Source of the DNA: Thermomucor indicae-seudaticae
Lineage: Eukaryota; Mucoromycota; Mucoromycetes; Mucorales; Lichtheimiaceae
Reading direction: 5' to 3'
DNA length: 64,000 nucleotides
Assembly: GCA_000787465.1 (NCBI GenBank)
Contig: JSYX01000132.1
Span: 1-64,000 of the forward strand
The translations under genes and the position numbers were made by a program. The notes below the pieces were generated by a model. It was not told the origin of the DNA and did not search any database. It saw nothing but the letters and a program-made list of their open reading frames with translations. How positions within the stretch are numbered: position 1 is the stretch's first letter; each line of letters starts with the position of its first letter. Below are positions 11,488-23,948 of this stretch, piece by piece.

Positions 11488-14400
11488 CTAGAATCCATGG
11501 AACGACGACGGAGGTGGTTGAGCACCTGCATATTGTCCCGGGCCAAAATTATGCTGCGGAGGCGGCTGCCTTGGCGGTTCATTCTGTGGACGGAAACTTG
11601 GGTAATAACCGCCCGCACCTGCTCTGGCGGGCGCTTCCTTGGAAGGATCAAAGAAGTGGACTGGGTCCTGACCCGAGATATCGGACCGGCTGCTGTAAGC
11701 ATCATCGTTATCCATCTGAGGGTCAGCCAGCAATCCCCGCTTGCTCTCATCCTCATCAGGCGCAACCACAGAATGCGTAAAGTGGACAGGTCCCATTTCC
11801 CGCAACTGGCGTTCCTTGCGCTCCCGTCGCTTGTTGGCCCGCAGACGCTTTCGCTCGTAATCCTCCCATCGTTTCAAGGGAACCTTGGATGGATCGAACA
11901 CACCGTCCTTTTTGCCGTGATCGTCGCCCTTGGTCTCTCCTTCGACCTTTCTCGTCTCACCCCATGAGAAATCGTCGAAATGCCAGAACGAGTACACCGG
12001 CAAAACAAAGTTCCACACAGGCAAGGCGAACAGGTACACCACCATCCACGCCAAGTACACCCATTTGCGTGTCGTCAGCAAGATCAGGACCGCCGGTGAA
12101 AACAGCACAATGAGAAGCAGAATCAGGGGATAAGCCGTCTGGAAGCCGGTGATCTTGGTGCTGGCAATCGAAACAATCAAGACCACGGTCAAGCAGATAG
12201 CCACGGGCAGCGTCAGTGTACCAATCAAGTCCATCATGACCACAAATTGCATTGAAAAGCAAAAGGTACCGCAGAGGTTACGGACAAGCACCAGCTCAAA
12301 CAGGTTGTGGATAGTCGAGTTGATCCAACGACGACGCTGGGAGAGCAACACTTTGAACTCGTCAGGGACAATCGTTTTACAGATCTATAAGTGCGTCGAT
12401 TCATAAACAAAACCTTCCTGAATATATCGATCCCCCCTCCATTGTCCACTTACAGCCTTTGGTGTAAAGACCATCTTGCGGTACGGAAAGTTTCGAAGCA
12501 TAAGGGTCGTCAAGAAACGATCCTCACCCAGAAGCAAGAGATTCTTTTGATGCAGGGTATCAATCACGTTGGACGAGTATTCCTGGACAATCTCGGGCTT
12601 GGTGATAATCGGGACCCAGTCACCATCACCTTTGCGAGCCTTGAGACGGTACATGCAGAAACAACCAGGCAAACAGGTCACACCACCAAACACGGATTCG
12701 AAACCCTTGGCCAGATGGTGGGAAATGTAATACTCGTACACTTGGATGGCCGTGACCCATGAACCGCGCTTGTTGGCAATCTTGGTTTCTCCACAGAGTC
12801 CCATAATCAGATTGTCATTGACCATACAGTTGACCAGCAACCGCAAAGACGATGAGTACACTTTGGTATCTGCGTCCACCTATTCATACATTGCCCCGTT
12901 GATATCCTTCCCTCTCTCTCTCAGGTGTTATCGCACACACGTACCATCAGACAAAGCTCGAAATAGTCAGGCGTCGCTCCCATTAAATAATGAATCTTTT
13001 GGAACAACTCATAGTCCAATGGCGTCATGCGATCGTTGTAAGTGACGCGGCTGAAAAAGTTCATCAGGATAAGCTGTGAATCGCGCTTGCCACGGTTTCC
13101 TGGCTTGGGTTTTCCCTCTTCATCTGGGTTGCCGCACTTGACGACCAAGATCATTGGTACCTTGTGGCCTTTGCAGACTATGATCGTCACACAACAGTCA
13201 GTCAGTCATCCTTTCTCATTAACAAACAAGGACAAAGAATATTTACCGTAATGACCAGCGTAAACTTTAGCCCGGTTATACATTTTCGCACCGTTGGCGA
13301 CCGCAATATAAGCCTTGGGTTCTGGGTTGGCCATGGCCGGATCATCAAAGGTCATCAGCTCAAGACACATGTCTGGGGTTGTCTTGGTTTCTCCGTGACC
13401 GGTAATGATACCATCCGCGATCAAGAACAAGAGCTTTCTGTCATCGGGGTAGTCGGTCATCGAGAGCGACTCGACGGTGCCCCTGATACCCTCCGTGTTC
13501 TCCGAGTAGCAGGTGATGAGCATGACCGTGTAGAGATCATTGCCGATCTCGATATTCTGCTTGTTGACGGAGGCGCCGGCTGCCATGGAGCTCTTGATAC
13601 TCGCCATTTCCATTGTCTGATTCGGAAGGATGGCCGCTGTCCTCGGAGCCGGAGGCGGAGTTGCGGATAACTTTCGGGAGATGAACCAGTGGAAGATCAG
13701 GGCCATGAAGAAACGCGCCAAGACGATCGAGAGCACTGAGATAAGGGCAAAGTAGAGCACCAGTTGAGACGCAAAGCAGCCGGGCGTGTCCTTGTCAATC
13801 TGGCCGGCCTTGTACTTTTCGATCAGGCAGGGCATCGAGGCCTCAAACTCGGAACGCCGCCGGAACATCATGGTGGCGTCGCGCCCGCCGGCGGCAAAGC
13901 TCTGGTTCAGGATGTTCCGGATGAGATCATCCAGTGCGTCATTGGCGATCGGGTCCGGGTGTGCATTCAGATACGGGCTCATGTTGAGCACGTTACCGTC
14001 AATGACAAAGTACGCTGTCAGATTCGGGCTGGCCATCATGTTCCAGTCATAGCCGACTTTACGCGATGTGTTGGTGATGCTCAGGGAATCAAAGGTGGAC
14101 TGCGAGATGGTGCCGAGCGGACAGCCATTGTTGCCATTGTTGGCTGAGCATGGGTTGAACGTGACAGCAGTGAAGGCCGATGCCGTCGGGTTACCCGTGT
14201 CCTGGCAAGAAGCGATATCGGTTCCGTGCGTGAACAGGTTGGTGATGTCCGTGCCAGGCACACTGGTGTATTTATAGAGATCGACGTTGTTGGTCACTTT
14301 GGCGGACGAGACATTAAACTGCCATCCAAGAATACCCAATAATCCAGCTGCAACAAATACTCGTCCATAAGATGCCTGCTCTGTTGAAAGCAAAGAGTCT

Positions 14401-14936
14401 GCTTACTTACCGCTGTTGTAAGTGTCGTTGTAAGTGGCGAAATTTTGCTGATTGTTTGATTGGTCAGGAGGACAAAGAACGGAGCTGATACCGATGGTGA
14501 TGAAGGCGACGAGACCACCCATACAGGCGATAATGAAACAGAGAGCGATTTTTTCACGCCAGGCTTGCTGCATGGCTTTGTCGTGCATGTTGAATGCTTT
14601 GAGCATGGGCGGCAGGGCCCAGAAGGTGACGATTCTCGAGAACAGGACCCAGGGATCGAAGAAGCTGCGGCTCTTTTGAGGCTTGCCAGTCAGAAGTGGT
14701 GGCGGTTCCTGGTAGCGGTCGGGGCGAATCAAAGTGCGGCCTCGTTGTATGTTCTGGCTTGCGTTCGCAATGCTGTTTGCGCCCGGCACTATGCGGCGAG
14801 TTGGAGCGCGACCGAGAGTGGTCTGGCGTCTCCCCAGAGAAGTGCCGCCGTTACTGAAGCTGTTGTCGTTTGATACGCCATACGCGTAGTCGTTCCCTCC
14901 GGTAATGGCAGGGTCGTAGCGAACTCCGGGAGGCAT
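11488..14936 (-). CDS. Class IV chitin synthase (CHS3 type)
   Basis: A processive plasma-membrane glycosyltransferase (GT2) that builds chitin from UDP-GlcNAc. Five exons (14411-14936, 13247-14380, 12945-13177, 12454-12879, 11488-12384) encode 1071 residues. The N-terminus [14 protein letters not shown] and [14 protein letters not shown], with two early membrane helices, are typical of class IV. A luminal cytochrome b5-like region follows ([14 protein letters not shown]). The catalytic domain shows [27 protein letters not shown] and the product-binding QRRRW motif, then four or more membrane helices and a charged, Pro/Gln-rich cytoplasmic tail. No myosin motor is attached, which excludes classes V and VII. 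The first intron (14381-14410) would be only 30 nt. The frame continues upstream of 14936, but that segment reads as a pyrimidine-rich leader. Confidence 0.95.
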
Positions 14937-15319
14937 ATGAAAGAAAGTAAGGGGGACACCGCCACGTAGTAGTGAAGAAGAGGAAAAAAGGAAGAGGAAG
15001 AAAACGAGATTGGGAGGGAAGATCCCCAATTAAAAATAGCTGCTGTCAGGCCAGATCTCTCCCCTCATGCGCCTCTCTTGGACGAACAACGATTCGCTGT
15101 CCGCAAATGGACTTCCCCCAATTTAGATTTTCAGGGCTGTGTGTCCTCTCGTCTTGTGTGCCCCGCTTCAGACTCCTCCAAACTGATGTGTTACTCTAAT
15201 TGCTTTCCCGCAAGAACCTAGAACTCGTTTTCTTTCTTGTATATTGCACATAGCGAACAACAGATTACAGACAAAATTTATACAATGGGTAATAATAAAT
15301 TAAAAGATCGTGGCCTGTA

Positions 15320-18016
15320 TTACCGGATACTAGGCATCTGCGATCCTTGTGCAAAAGACTGCGGTGTCACCTTCATGACACTGCTATTATCGTCGTTTGA
15401 TTGTTGTGGTGGCTGTAGGAAAGGTTGTTCCCCGGCAGCTTGCGTAAATCTTTGTGCAGGAAGTTCATAACGAATACTCAATTCGGTCAAGATGTCCTTG
15501 ACAGCAATCATGAACTATAATTACAGTGCACGGGCTTAGTTAGTGCATTAATAGTAGCTGGGCGATCCCCACTTACCTTTGTCCTACGTTGAAATCGTTT
15601 GCCAAGATCTTGCCAATTTCCTTTATGAGGCAGCCAAAAAGTCAAGATGAGCTGGTTCACATCGATAATGTCCGTCACACGCATATCAAATCCAGGTGCA
15701 AAATCCCGGGATTGAGAGGCCACCCATTCTGACAGTCGCTTGTGCAGCAGGTGTAGTTGCTCTGTCGGTGTGCGGAAGTCGATATTGATCACAATGCTTT
15801 CACCCATATTGCCAGACCGTCGAACGTTGACGATTAACTTGGTCATGAGCACCGTCGTTGGTGCATAAACAAGTTGTCCATCGCCTCGACTGTTGTGTCT
15901 CCAGTTAACCAGACTTGTTCGTGAATAAGCAAGCTCAGGACTGACTTACATGAAGACAGTTCCCATCAGTCCGAGGTTATGAACCAACAAAAATTGGTCA
16001 TCGATGATAACGTAGTCACCAGCGTCATAAGGATGCTATAAAGAATACAGCAAAGTGTTATGAACAAGAAAACTGCCCCATTGCTTGTGCACAAGAAGCT
16101 CTTACCGTTACAAATAAAAAGAGCAAGCTTTCAAATGTGTTCTTGGCCGTGTTGCCAAACACAAAGGTCAAGGCCAACAAGCAGGAGCCAAGCGGAACGA
16201 GCGAATGCCAGACATCGACATTAAAGATGGCCAACGAGATAAAGACGGTGGCGATGATGCTGACCAAGAGGAGCATCCCATCCACTTTGCCGAGTGCTTG
16301 ACTGGTATCACGCATCGACTGAGCCAGCGCTTTCCGTTCCTTGTAGATCTGAAGGACCGTATCACGGAATTCGCGCCGTGTGAGGTTGCCATTGCCATCG
16401 CGATCAAAGATCGAAAACGCCTTTTCAGCTTCTTCCAACGAATCAAAATAGGGTGCAAAGTGCTTGACTTCCAGAGATACTTTGGCTTCTTCTTCATGGC
16501 TCAGAGGCGGGATGACCGTATTGTTGGGAAATGCAAGCGAGTAAAAGAGTTTCTTGGCCACCTTTTTTGCATACTCTGTCGAGTTGATATCCACCTTGTT
16601 TTTCTCGATTCGGCTATGGACTTGCGGTTGGTCGGTCAGGACAATGTTTTGTATCCGCTTTTGGAATTGGTTAAACAGATCACTGCCAGAGTGATACCGC
16701 TTGAATTCAGGTCGCTTAAAGTCGGCGTCACTATCTTCGACTGCAGCAGAATAATGCCGTCGGTTTCGCAGGAGTGCTCCAGCGTCGGGTTGGCGGGATC
16801 TGCGACTTTCGGCCTTGCTCAACACGTCAAGGACTATAAAACGGTCAAAAGACGTTCAAGTTCCCCCAATAACAGGTACCAACTTACTTTTCAAAGCATA
16901 CTTGTTTTCCTGAAGTCGATCGCTGAAGGCTTCTCGGTGAAAGCGTGTCGCTGTATTGAACGAATGAATGTGAGAGAGGGTGTGACGGACAAGTCATAAG
17001 AGCAAGCGTACCAATCACCTGGACTACGGCTTTCTGAGCAAATAACCAGCAGCATGCGACAAAGATGCACGCAAACACGTTCCAGATGATCCGGGAATAC
17101 GGTTGGGCCTTGACGGACTAGCACGAGGCTGGCCGTTTTAGTGCTGGTAACGCAAAAGATGCTGACGACTTACAGTATATGGATAGTCCAAGAGAAAGGC
17201 CCAACAACCCCAGTTCCAGGATGCCAGAATAAGCAGGGTCAAGTAACGCTTCAAGCTCATGTAATACTGTCATATATAGATAGAGTTTCTGTCAGTAACA
17301 CGGTCGATCTGTGTCACATATTCACTGGGTGTCCCTACCTCCATGGCCGATTTCACTTTTTCCGATCTTCGTCCCCTGAACATCTTGGTCCACATGGAAA
17401 CAATGGAAGGCACCATCTCGACCACGACCGTCGTGACCCAACCGATATGCCACTGAAACGCCGCCCAGTAGAGCCAGCACTGGAGGTTACTCCTCACGTT
17501 TTTAAAGTTTGGATCCTGACGTTCGGCCTCGGTCGGTACTGGTAGCAAGAGGTTGACGCAGACGGCTGGGGTAATAAAAACGCAAGAACCCACCAGCGCA
17601 AAGATGAACCGTTTCGTCACCGGTGATAAGTAGCTCCAGCAACATGGCCGTCGCATGGCCTCCTGAATGCGTTGTCTTGTTGTCTTGCGTCGTTTCGGAC
17701 GTGGCTGATCCGGATCGTCGTTCCAATCAAACTCCTCATCACCATCACCATTATCTTCATGACGATGATGATGATGCTTGCTGCTGCTGCTGTCGTCTTG
17801 ATCATGTTTCTCTTCATCAATGTTTACAGTGTGAAAGATTTCTTCTTCTTTGTTGTTGTTGTGGTGGTCGTCGTCATGCATAGGCATCGGAGCAGGGTCT
17901 TTTTTGCCACATGATTTAGCTACACAAGTTCCCCATTTTCCGGAACAGGCTCACTCACCCGTCATCAAGCCCTTTTCGTCGTCATCTGGCGCAATACGCA
18001 CAGACTTCTTTCCCAT
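15320..18016 (-). CDS. EF-hand mechanosensitive ion channel (MscS family, Msy1/Msy2 type)
   Basis: A likely stretch-gated channel of the ER or vacuolar membrane, the class used by fungi for hypo-osmotic calcium control. Nine exons (17959-18016, 17339-17898, 17174-17266, 17012-17117, 16888-16950, 16106-16833, 15950-16035, 15577-15889, 15320-15514) encode 733 residues. The N-terminal 80 or so residues are cytosolic and rich in His, Asp and Glu. Several membrane helices follow (for example RFIFALVGSCVFITPAVCVN). An EF-hand, DRDGNGNLTRREF, lies near residues 433-446 just before the pore-lining MscS core (GSCLLALTFVFGNTAKNTFE). The beta domain (DAGDYVIIDD, APTTVLMTKLIVNVRRSG) and a Gln-rich tail complete it. 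It lies in tandem downstream of no shared operon; the neighbouring chitin synthase also concerns the cell surface. Confidence 0.92.
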
Positions 18017-19580
18017 TGTTCGTCGCAGAAAGCGAGCCAAGAAGTCAGAAAAAAAGAGAGAAAGGATGACGGTGCCACCTATTTAAAGAATCTGGTTTCA
18101 GATTTTTAAAGATTTTTAAGAAAGGGCGCCTTAGGAATCGTCCACAAAGTCGGAGCAAGAGCGGGGAAAACCCAACAAGAGGTCCAGACCCTCCATCCGC
18201 TCTGTCCGATCCATCTACCAGTCAGGATGGTCAGCTTGTAGACAAAGCAAGCAATTGGCGAGCGATTTGTCACCTACAACTCTTGTACATACGGTTTAAT
18301 ACTTGAATAAGGAAACTCGTACCTCTTCCCCAAAAAAAGAAAGGGCTCCGTGGAAACAAATGCATCTCTGAAAGAAGAATGGTGGGTGGCGAGCGAGCGC
18401 ACGGATCCCGTTAGCCAATTACCCTTTTGAGACAACGCCCTGTGTCGGTCTCAGAATTGAGAGGCCGCTCGACCTGATTTGCGTTAAAAAGAAATCAATA
18501 TAAGTTGCTTCGCCATCAGCTTTGCGGTTCTACGTCAAATGGTTCGAGCATGCCACCACTCCTTTAAGAACGGGTTCGTCAAACTGTCTGTAGTGCGTGC
18601 TTCTACAGTATAACCTCGTGCGCATTCAAAGTGCGGAATTCCGGTGCCTTGTTGCAGAAAAAGAAAGAAAAGGTGAACAAAGAATTCTAATAGATAACAT
18701 CTTCTGAGCTCAGAGCAAAGAGGTGCCTTGCGTGTAGCGTATGATCCATCCTAGAAAAGTGTATTAGTAGTCGATTCAAAAGAATGATTCATTTCGCCAC
18801 TTGTGGTCCACCAACTGTGCGCAGGAATCCGCTTCAGATGCATATACGAAATCTGTTCTTTTGTCTGCTGAATGGGGTTATAGAGCTGAGCAGATATGCA
18901 CGGGAAGAAGTCTGACTGTCAATAGAGCTTTCATACTGCACATTGTCGGGGTCTACATAGGAGGCTTCCGCTAAATCGATAACTCAATCAAGCTAATAAC
19001 AGCAGCGTCATCCAACGCAAGTTGCGCAGTCAATATTAGGTAGACTTACAGTTTTAAGGATGACGACAGCTTAATGAAATCTGCAAGGCCGGAAACACAT
19101 AATGAAAGTGGAAGTCCGGGAGCAGACATGGGGATTGGTTCTAAGTTTTGTGCCGTATGTTTTCTGCAGATCATGCAGACGACCATGCGGCGCCTCAACA
19201 CGAGCTGGGCTTTTTTTCCTCAAGATAATAGATCTCTCTTTCTCTTTGTAATAAGGTTTCTTTTTTGCAACACGTGATGTAATCAGATTAATTACAAAGT
19301 GATGTCAAAAGATCTTTCTTGACAAGGAGGACCGTCGTCATATATCGCCTGTCAATTATGGTTTCCGGATATCGTTACACCGGCCTATGGACAAATCGAG
19401 ATGCAGTACCGATGAAGCATGGTGGGAGGTCGTGTAACCAACGAGGAAAGCATTGTCCTCCTATTGTTTTTTGTTTGTTCTTGCTTTGAAGCTGCGTGTA
19501 TATATATATATATACTGTGCAAACAGGAAAGAATCAACTTCTTCTTCTTTCTACCTTTCTTTATTGTGCTGGTTCACGTT
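18017..19580. other. Intergenic region between the MscS channel and the homeobox gene
   Basis: About 1.56 kb between two divergent genes. I see no supported gene. It holds the promoter of the channel gene near 18.0-18.1 kb and the promoter of the homeobox gene near 19.5 kb. The length is large for this window, which would suit a developmentally regulated transcription factor. Confidence 0.6.
19498..19515. promoter_or_regulatory. Perfect 18-bp TA palindrome, probable TATA region of the homeobox gene
   Basis: The sequence is G, then eight TA dinucleotides in a row, then C, read identically on both strands. It lies 66 bp upstream of the chosen ATG of the homeobox gene, a usual TATA distance for this window. 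Confidence 0.45.
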
Positions 19581-20803
19581 ATGAATAACAAGTATCGCCG
19601 TCACTCTTCATCATCCATGCCACCACCTCCCACACGCAAACGCACGCATCTAAAGCCAAGTCAAGTCGCTGTCCTTCAGGAGTCCTTTGTGACCAACCCT
19701 CTTCCGGATGCCACGATTCGGTGCCAACTCGCCCGTGAACTGGGTGTGACGGAGCGTACCGTTCAGATCTGGTTCCAGAACCGTCGTGCCAAGGCCAGAA
19801 AATTGGAAAACGGATGCTCTATGAATGGCAGTATTCCATCGCTTATGCCCAATGTCCGGACTGGATGGATTGAGCCTCCTCCCCCAGGTACAACTGCGAC
19901 GACGACGACGCCACAGCGATACCAAGCCACTTTTCGAACGATGATGACTCCTGAACGCTTTGAGGAGCAACTGCAGCAGGCTGCTTCTTGGCAACAGAAA
20001 CGCTCTTCCAAATCGGATCGCGCAATGCCGGAAGGCAATGACCGAATGACAGCATCCAAATCTGGTAAATTAATTGAAAAGGAGAGTGAGAACAAAGAAT
20101 CATAATAACTCCCCCTCAAAATATAGATCGTGCTGCCGTTATCACTCTCCCAGTCACTGGCTTACAAGTCGGCACCTGGGCTCGGTTTAGTGCTGCTACC
20201 AGCAGCTCCGCCGCTACTGCTACAACTTGGGATCTAGTTTGTTATGCAGAGCAGGATCAATTCGTCTGGCAAATCCAAGACGGCGGCCACCAATTTCGAA
20301 TCCAGATTGACTTTGATGCCGTCCAACAGCTGGTACTGCTAGGCCTTCCTGGCCAAGAACAAGTGCTGCAGGTGCATCTGAAGAAGCAGCCTGGGTTTTC
20401 CATGCGGCGAGCAGGTATCGACCCGGAATGGATCCGTTGCGGTGACTTCACTGAAAACAAGCAAGCAAGCTTTCAAACCATCCACACCTTGCAAGCGGAT
20501 GATCAACTCCGCCAAGCTCTCTTGGCCGTCTTTAACCAGTCGCGGGATCTGCTTTCCAAGTTCACAACTGCTGCCACGCCAGATCTGCCTCCTGCCTTGG
20601 ACGTCTCCCGCGAATTCACCTTGTCTCCCTCCATGACACCTGAACCTGGGTCCTACAACCACTGGATGAACCAAGATCCTTACTTGATTCCACCACCACC
20701 AAAGTCTGCTCAGGACCCGTTCGGTCTCTTGTGGCAACAGGAAGACCCGTCCTTCTGGACCTCCTCTTCGTTACAGCACGACAACTTGCTGCCTATCATG
20801 TAA
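19581..20803 (+). CDS. Homeodomain transcription factor
   Basis: A nuclear DNA-binding protein of 386 residues from two exons (19581-20064, 20127-20803). A typical 60-residue homeodomain occupies residues about 18-77, running from RKRTHLKPSQ to the recognition helix VQIWFQNRRAKARKLE; Trp, Phe, Asn and Arg of WFQNRR are all present. A second conserved-looking block follows after the intron (VITLPVTGLQVGTWARF, DLVCYAEQDQFVW), resembling the regulatory domain found C-terminal to some fungal homeodomains. The rest is Pro/Gln-rich. The frame is open for 54 codons upstream, but that part encodes hydrophobic residues across the TA palindrome, so I take the ATG at 19581. The target genes cannot be told from the sequence. 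Confidence 0.9.
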
Positions 20804-20860
20804 AGTGCCTGGTGCGCATTCCCCGTTTTATGAAAACAAAAAGCTGTGCATATCAAAAAC

Positions 20861-20866
20861 AATAAA
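20861..20866 (+). terminator. AATAAA poly(A) signal, homeobox gene
   Basis: A canonical AATAAA hexamer lies 58 nt after the homeobox stop codon and before the NSE1 start at 20974. Confidence 0.5.
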
Positions 20867-20973
20867 CAAAGATATCCTTAAGAGTATGACACATGTCGTA
20901 ACCAGGAGGAGTGTTACAGAAGTGTACAGCTTTTTCGGCTTCCGCATTGAAAATTTTTGGTGTCATATAGTCC

Positions 20974-21967
20974 ATGTTAGGCGGAAGGCAAACGCGAAGC
21001 AGTACTAGTGTGATCGCTGCTACTAGTAGTAGTGGCGGCATTGATCAAACCACCGGCGGCGGCGGCGGCTACAATGATTCTCATCGATTGTTTTTGCAAG
21101 CCATGCTCTCGCACCGGCTATTGGCCGAAGACAAGGCATTAGAAATATACCATCGGGTGTGCGATCTGACTCAAGGTATGGATGGTCTTCGTTGTGATAA
21201 TCTAGCACCCCCTTTAACGAAAAGAAAATGAAAAGCACCTCGATTGGACTTTGCCGATTTTGTGGCAGTCATCAATGGAGAGATTGGTGAAGTGGATTTG
21301 GCTTTGCGACGGACAAGGGACGAACGAGACGGTCACCCTGTTATTGCACTGGTATACAACATCGTAACCCTGTTCAATAATAGCTAAAGTAACTCATAAA
21401 CTACATACAGGTCAACACAAAAGAAGATGAAATTGCTCAGGTGGCAACAAACTATACAGCCAACGAAATTACCTATTTCCGTCAAGTGGTAAGGCAAGGA
21501 GCATAGAGAAGAAAGAGTGCATTCTAATGATTATATAGCTGGAGATGATAATCATGGCCGATGACGAAAACTATGCCGTCAGCACGATGGCCGCTCTGCG
21601 TCTCGGACAAAAGATGAAACCAGCCATTTCGCAGCGCGAAACACAGGAACTGCTGGACAGACTTGTGGATGACGGTTGGTTATGCATGTCGCCCGATGGT
21701 GGATCTTATGTCATGGATAATCGTGCTACGATGGAACTCCAAGGCTATCTCAGAGAACAGTATGGCGATGTGATTAAGGAATGCCTCGTATGCTATGAGG
21801 TCATTACAATGGGTGAACGATGTGAACTTCAGGCTTGTCCTGTACGAATTCACCGTCATTGTGCGGATGGTTACTTTAGAGACAGACAACAATCTGTAAT
21901 AGCTTGTCCTCAATGCTCCACTACTTGGTCAAGACACAACACTTTTGGTCTTGGTTTACCATTGTAA
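20974..21967 (+). CDS. NSE1: SMC5-SMC6 complex subunit NSE1 (NSMCE1), RING-type
   Basis: Part of the nuclear SMC5/6 complex for recombinational DNA repair, where NSE1 pairs with MAGE-family NSE3. Four exons (20974-21175, 21236-21351, 21411-21488, 21539-21967) encode 274 residues. The family winged-helix wording is visible (NSHRLFLQAMLSHR-type start, RQVLEMIIMADDENYAVS, LLDRLVDDGWL). A C-terminal RING-like zinc domain follows (CLVCYEVITMGERC, CPVRIHRHCADGYF, CPQCSTTW). The first 20 or so residues are Ser/Gly-rich with a Gly run and probably disordered. It ends 21 bp before the stop codon of the convergent MPE1 gene, so the two 3' UTRs must overlap. Confidence 0.92.
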
Positions 21968-21988
21968 ATATGCATGTTATTATTATTA

Positions 21989-23809
21989 TTATTGTTGTTG
22001 TTGCCGAATACAATTGCGTACGTAACTATCTACACTGTCACGAAGATCCATGTTTGGTATCAAGCCATCCAATCCATTCTCAATTTGCTTTTTACAATCT
22101 TGACAACTGAAATCATTTCCGAGCAGATATCCTCGGATACATTCATCACAAAAACTTGCTCCGCAGCACGGCGTGATCGTTGCTTCTCTAAATAAGCCTT
22201 CACATATCGGGCACTGCAGATAGCTTGGCGCAGGAAAAGAGTCGTAAAAGTCCAGCAAATCACCGGCAGTCGCACTGCCTAGATTGATGGTGGCTGCTGA
22301 TTTGGCTACATGCTTGTCCCAAGTCGTCCTTGAATGAAGTCAGGTTAATATCAAGCCATACTTTCTTCAGAAGTACGGAGCACTTACGAGTCTGCCTGGG
22401 CTACTACGAGATCGCCCTTGGGCGTCACCATTAAGCCGCCTGTACCGGCTTTTACGGCATTCTTGGGCTCTTCAATCACTTTCAAGAAGCTTCGCGGGAT
22501 ACCTGTAGTCCGTTTGATTCTTGGATGTTTATCGAATTCCTTGTCGCCGTTCGTTGGACATTGATTAATGTAGTGGCCTACGAGTTAAAATACGTTTAGC
22601 CCTATGTCTCAATAGTCCAACTCGCCATGCTATTTTACCTTTCTGGCCACACCGGTAGCATACGTATGTAGGTGGCGGAACGCGTAGTGGCTGTTGCTGT
22701 TGCTGTCCATTCTCGGAATTTTCTCCTCCGGCGTTTCTTTGTGAGTGATGGTATCCTCCTCTGCCTCGACGCCAATCTCCACCCCGTGGATTGTAAGGTA
22801 TGTATTGCTGTCTGTTAAAGAAAAAAAAGATGGGATGAGAATCGAGAACAGTCCCTATGTTTGTCGGATATCTAGAGAGATGGCCAACTACATCGCAGAC
22901 TCGTGCGTCCGGGCTTACAGACATGGTACAAATACAAGAACAAGACATGAAATAAAGACAGGTTGTTGGGATAATCAAAAGCAACAAGCTATATTTCTTA
23001 CGCTTCTTTTCCTTTCTTTCTGTCCCAATAACCAACCAGAAACAATAATAGCTATTCGTCGCAGACGACTTGCTACCAAACAAGTCGCCTAAACGATATA
23101 TAAAAGAGAACTACTTACTCTGCCAGTTTTTCTTGCATAGCACCCCACTGATCTGTCGTCTGCTGAAACATCGCCTGAATGCGTGCTTCTTCTGAATCCT
23201 CGGCTGGAGGATTTTCGTTCTGTGTTGATTCCGTCATTGATGCGGTGGTTGTTGTTGTTGTAGTAATAGTCTGAGGTGGTGGTTGCTGCTGCTGTTGTTG
23301 TTGTTGTTGTTGACGTTGTTTATATACAGGTGCGTTTAAAACCATATTGCTACGTCCACCAGGTCCACCACCCGTACCGAATCGCTCGGGAGCAGTTTTC
23401 ATCATGCCAACTCCTCCCGTTGACATTCCTCGGCCATCGGCTGGTAAGCCACCTAAAACGTATCGTTGTGCTGTGCCTTTGCCAGGCCGTGATGCCGGTA
23501 ATCGACGTACAATAATCGAGGTATTCCGAGGAATTACGTATACGTCATCCTTGTATTCTGTAAGAAGCGAAAAAAGAAATCTGTATCAACATGATCCAGT
23601 GTGGCGCATCTAAAATATTACTGCGCATGATTACCTTCATCGGTCTGGGCATTGTAAATGGCCAGATCGAAATCTGTGCCTTTACCCAGCTTTTTAGCAC
23701 GAATTATCTCGCGCTTCACATCAAATACGGTAGCACCGGGTCCATCAAACGTAAATACGTCGTAATCAGAGTCTTTGGCTGCCTTGAATTTGTAATAGAT
23801 TACAGACAT
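21989..23809 (-). CDS. MPE1: mRNA cleavage and polyadenylation factor subunit MPE1 (RBBP6 family)
   Basis: A nuclear CPF subunit that couples poly(A)-site recognition to cleavage. Five exons (23635-23809, 23119-23557, 22639-22811, 22388-22577, 21989-22328) encode 438 residues. Domains in order: an N-terminal DWNN ubiquitin-like fold (MSVIYYKFKAAKDSDYD), a Gln-run linker of ten Q, a CCHC zinc knuckle (CYRCGQKGHYINQC) split by an intron, and a RING/U-box (CPICEGLFREATITPCCG, CDECIRGYL). The order matches yeast Mpe1 and the core of human RBBP6. Intron 2 (22812-23118) is 307 nt, five times the local norm. The gene is convergent with NSE1, with 21 bp between stop codons. Confidence 0.95.
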
Positions 23810-23948
23810 TATTATGCGTGGTTCTCCCAGCGGGGAAAAGGGAGGTGCAAGAACGTAAAGAAAAGTGTATTCGGAACGAGAGCAAGTCTCTGTTAAAAAT
23901 TTCTTGGAACGAGAACCAAAAATGTACAACACAAAACGTATAAACCAG

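Noticed and set aside
22745..23092. A 115-codon plus-strand frame across an MPE1 exon and intron
   Set aside because: No domain, and it is antisense to confirmed coding sequence.
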